Assembly (NCBI RefSeq): GCF_051014685.1 | Contig: NW_027478517.1 | Coordinates: 806,001 to 870,000 of the forward strand | DNA from: Ptiloglossa arizonensis | Lineage: Eukaryota; Arthropoda; Insecta; Hymenoptera; Colletidae | Length of the DNA stretch: 64,000 nucleotides | Direction of reading: 5' to 3' | Shown: positions 62,031 to 64,000 of the stretch, piece by piece | Layout of the letters: the number at the start of each line of letters is the position of its first letter | Numbering within the stretch: the stretch's first letter is position 1 | Position numbers and translations under genes: made by a program | The notes under the pieces: model-generated | Seen by the model: only the letters and a program-made list of their open reading frames with translations | Told to the model about the DNA's origin: nothing | The model's database searches: none

Positions 62031-63884
62031 AGTTTCTACTTTCAGGTGCAAAAGGAATTTTTGGGTTAGGTCAATCCGTTCGCGAGATATGGGAGTTTGA
62101 AGCTAGGAAATGGTTGAGAAGACAACAAATTTCTCGCAATTGTGCTGCTCCAAACGCTTAACAAGAATGGCCTAGGGAAAAAATACACATACCGTTGTAA
62201 TCAGGCGAGATTCTACTTTCATGTGCAATAGGAATTTTAGGTTTAGGTCTATCTGTTCGCGAGATATGGGAGTTTGAAGCTAAGAAATGGTTGAGAAGGT
62301 ATCAAATTTTTTGCACTTCTGCTGCTCCAGTCGCTTAACCAGAATGGCCTAGGGGAAAAATACACATACCGTTGTAATCGGGCTAGTTTCTACTTTCAGA
62401 CGCAGCAGGAGTTTTTGGGTTTAGTCAATCCGTTCGCGAGAAATGGGACATTGAAGCTAAGAAATGGTTGACAAGACAACAAATTTTTCGCAATTCTGCT
62501 GCTCCAAACGCTTAACCAGAACGGCATAGGGAAAAAATACACATACCGTTGTAATCGAGCGAGTTTCTACTTTCAGATGCAATAGGAACTTTTGGGTTTG
62601 TTCAATGCGTTCGCGAGATATGGGGGTTTGAAGCTAAGAAATGGTTGAGTAGGTATCAAATTTTTCGCAATTCTGCTGGTCCAAAAGCTTAACCAGAATG
62701 GCCTAGGGGAAAAATACATATACCGTTGTAATCGGGCGAGTTTCTACTTTCAGACGCAGCAGGAATTTTTGGGTTAGGTCAATCCGTTCGCGAGATATGG
62801 GAGTTTGAAGCTAAGAAATGGTTGAGAAGGTAACAAATTTTTCGCACTTCTGCTGGTCCAAAAGCTTAACCAGAATGGCCTAGGGAAAAAATACACATAC
62901 CGTTGTAATCGGGCGAGTTTCTACTTTCAGACGCAGCTGGAATTTTTGGGTTTTTTCAATCGGTTCGCGAGATATGGGAGTTTGAAGCTAAGAAATGGTT
63001 GACAAGAAAACAAATTTTTCGCAATTCTGCTGCTCCAAACGCTTAACCAGAACGGCTTGGGAAAAAATACACATACCGTTGTAATCGAGCGAGTTTCTAC
63101 TTTCAGATGCAATAGGAATTTTTGGGTTAGGTCAATCCGTTCGCGAGATATGGGAGTTTGAAGCTAAGAAATGGTTGAGAAGGTAACAAATTTTTCGCAC
63201 TTCTGCTGGTCCAAAAGCTTAACTAGAATGTTCTAGGGAAAAAATACACATACCGTTGTAACCGGACGAGTTTCTACTTTCAGACGCAATAGGAATTTTT
63301 GGGTTAGGGCAATCCGTTCGCGAGAAATGGGAGTTTGAAGCTAAGAAATGTTTGAAGAGGCAACAAATTTTTCGCACTTCTGCTGCTCCAATCGCTTAAC
63401 CAGATTGGCCTAGGGAAAAAATGCACATACCGTTGTAATCGGGCAAGTTTCTACTTTCAGACGCAGCAGTAATTTTTGGGTTTGGTCAACCCGTTTGCGA
63501 GATATGTGAGTTTGAAGCTAAGAAATAGTTGAGAAGGCAACAAATTTTTCGCAAGTCTGTGGCTCCAAACGGTTAACCAGAATGGCCTAGGGGAAAAATA
63601 CACATACCGTTGTAAACGGACGAGTTTCTACTTTCAGATGCAAAAGGAATTTTTGGGTTAGGTCAATCCGATCGCGAGATATGGGAGTTTGAAGCTAAGA
63701 AATGGTTGAGAAGACAACAAATTTTTCGCAATTCTGCTGCTCCAAACGCTTAACAAGAATGGCCTAGGGAAAAAATACACATACCGTTGTAATCAGTCGA
63801 GTTTCTACTTTCAGGTGCAATAGGAATTTTAGGGTTAGGTCTATCTGTTCGCGAGATATGGGAGTTTGAAGCTAAGAAATGGTT

Positions 63885-64000
63885 GAGAAGACAACAAATT
63901 TTTCGCAATTCTGCTGCTCCAAACGCTTAACCAGAATGGCCTAGGGATAAAATACGCATACCGTTGTAATCGGGCGAGTTTCTACTTTCAGACACAACAG
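63885..64000 (+). repeat. Right-edge partial monomer (116 of 177 bp)
   Basis: The last GAGAAG origin is at 63,885 and the window ends after monomer position 116, so this unit is cut by the window and not by a biological boundary. It carries the AGGGATAAAATACGC variant seen in only a handful of other monomers, for example near 39,710, 41,120, 46,785 and 49,438. Confidence 0.95.

Larger units (their letters stand above)
1..64000 (+). repeat. 177-bp tandem satellite array, about 361.7 monomers, filling the whole window
   Basis: Head-to-tail copies of one 177-bp unit run from the first base to the last with no interruption or inversion. Taking GAGAAG as the register origin, monomers begin at 1, 178, 355, 532 and so on, and the last start is at 63,885. 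That makes 361 complete units with a net register drift of only -13 bp. All copies are recognisably the same sequence, differing at scattered sites that occur in linked combinations (subtypes). Array size, unit length and absence of genes fit eukaryotic centromeric, pericentromeric or other heterochromatic satellite DNA. I do not recognise the family. Both ends are cut by the window, so the real array is longer. The strand given is an arbitrary orientation. Confidence 0.98.
59404..64000 (+). repeat. Domain E: satellite continuing from D, returning to C-like subtypes
   Basis: From 59,404 the monomers no longer follow the 28-monomer copy. The segment 60,192-62,030 is a second, one-monomer-shorter copy of 57,892-59,907. 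The last 2 kb mix GCTGGTCCAAAAGCTT, GAACGGCATAGG, GCTTAACAAGAATGG and AACCGGACGAG monomers like those of 33-46 kb. The array leaves the window inside a monomer. Confidence 0.8.

Noticed and set aside
1..64000. Transposon or LTR insertion hidden in the array
   Set aside because: Every line of the window could be assigned to the same monomer. Indels seen are 1-5 bp or whole monomers, with no target-site duplications or foreign sequence.
1..64000. Phased A-tract bending
   Set aside because: The A/T tracts are about 50, 55 and 72 bp apart, which are not multiples of the helical repeat, so I cannot support a phased curve from the sequence alone.

Overview
The window is one uninterrupted array of tandem satellite DNA. 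The unit is 177 bp and every copy lies in the same orientation. There are 361 complete monomers plus a 116-base partial one at the right edge. I found no gene, RNA gene, transposon, CRISPR array or unique sequence anywhere in the 64 kb. A hand consensus is about 41% GC and carries 8 CpG against about 7.4 expected, so CpG is not depleted. Each monomer has three A/T tracts and two 6-bp palindromes (CCTAGG and TCGCGA).

The window suggests a eukaryotic pericentromeric, centromeric or other heterochromatic block, because tens of kilobases of head-to-tail, nucleosome-scale monomers are typical there. I do not recognise the family and cannot name the species. Retained CpG fits a lineage with little germline DNA methylation (many insects, for example), but recent amplification would explain it too.

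Layout: (A) 1-13,452 is 76 monomers in exact 177-bp register with no net indel, built from shared 5- to 11-monomer modules. (B) 13,453-25,320 has its own monomer subtypes and a net register loss of about 12 bp. (C) 25,321-44,284 is dominated by another subtype set and contains a nearly perfect 3,364-bp (19-monomer) tandem duplication. (D) 44,285-59,403 is made mostly of two successive large tandem duplications, an 18/15-monomer pair and a 28-monomer pair about 99.9% identical. (E) 59,404-64,000 continues with a partly deleted 12/13-monomer copy of the end of D and returns to C-like subtypes. Copies of the same duplication differ by whole monomers, as expected for unequal crossover. No single higher-order period governs the window.

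The most interesting feature is sequence resembling the mammalian CENP-B box. Monomer positions 140-156 match 8 of 9 core bases of nTTCGnnnnAnnCGGGn, and at least nine monomers match all 9. Positions 75-91 match 7 of 9 core bases and 12 of 17 of the full box. This may be coincidence (estimates are given in the findings) but is the best candidate for a functional site. The array has no coding logic: 177 is a multiple of 3, so one minus-strand frame runs through successive monomers and yields repetitive, spurious ORFs.
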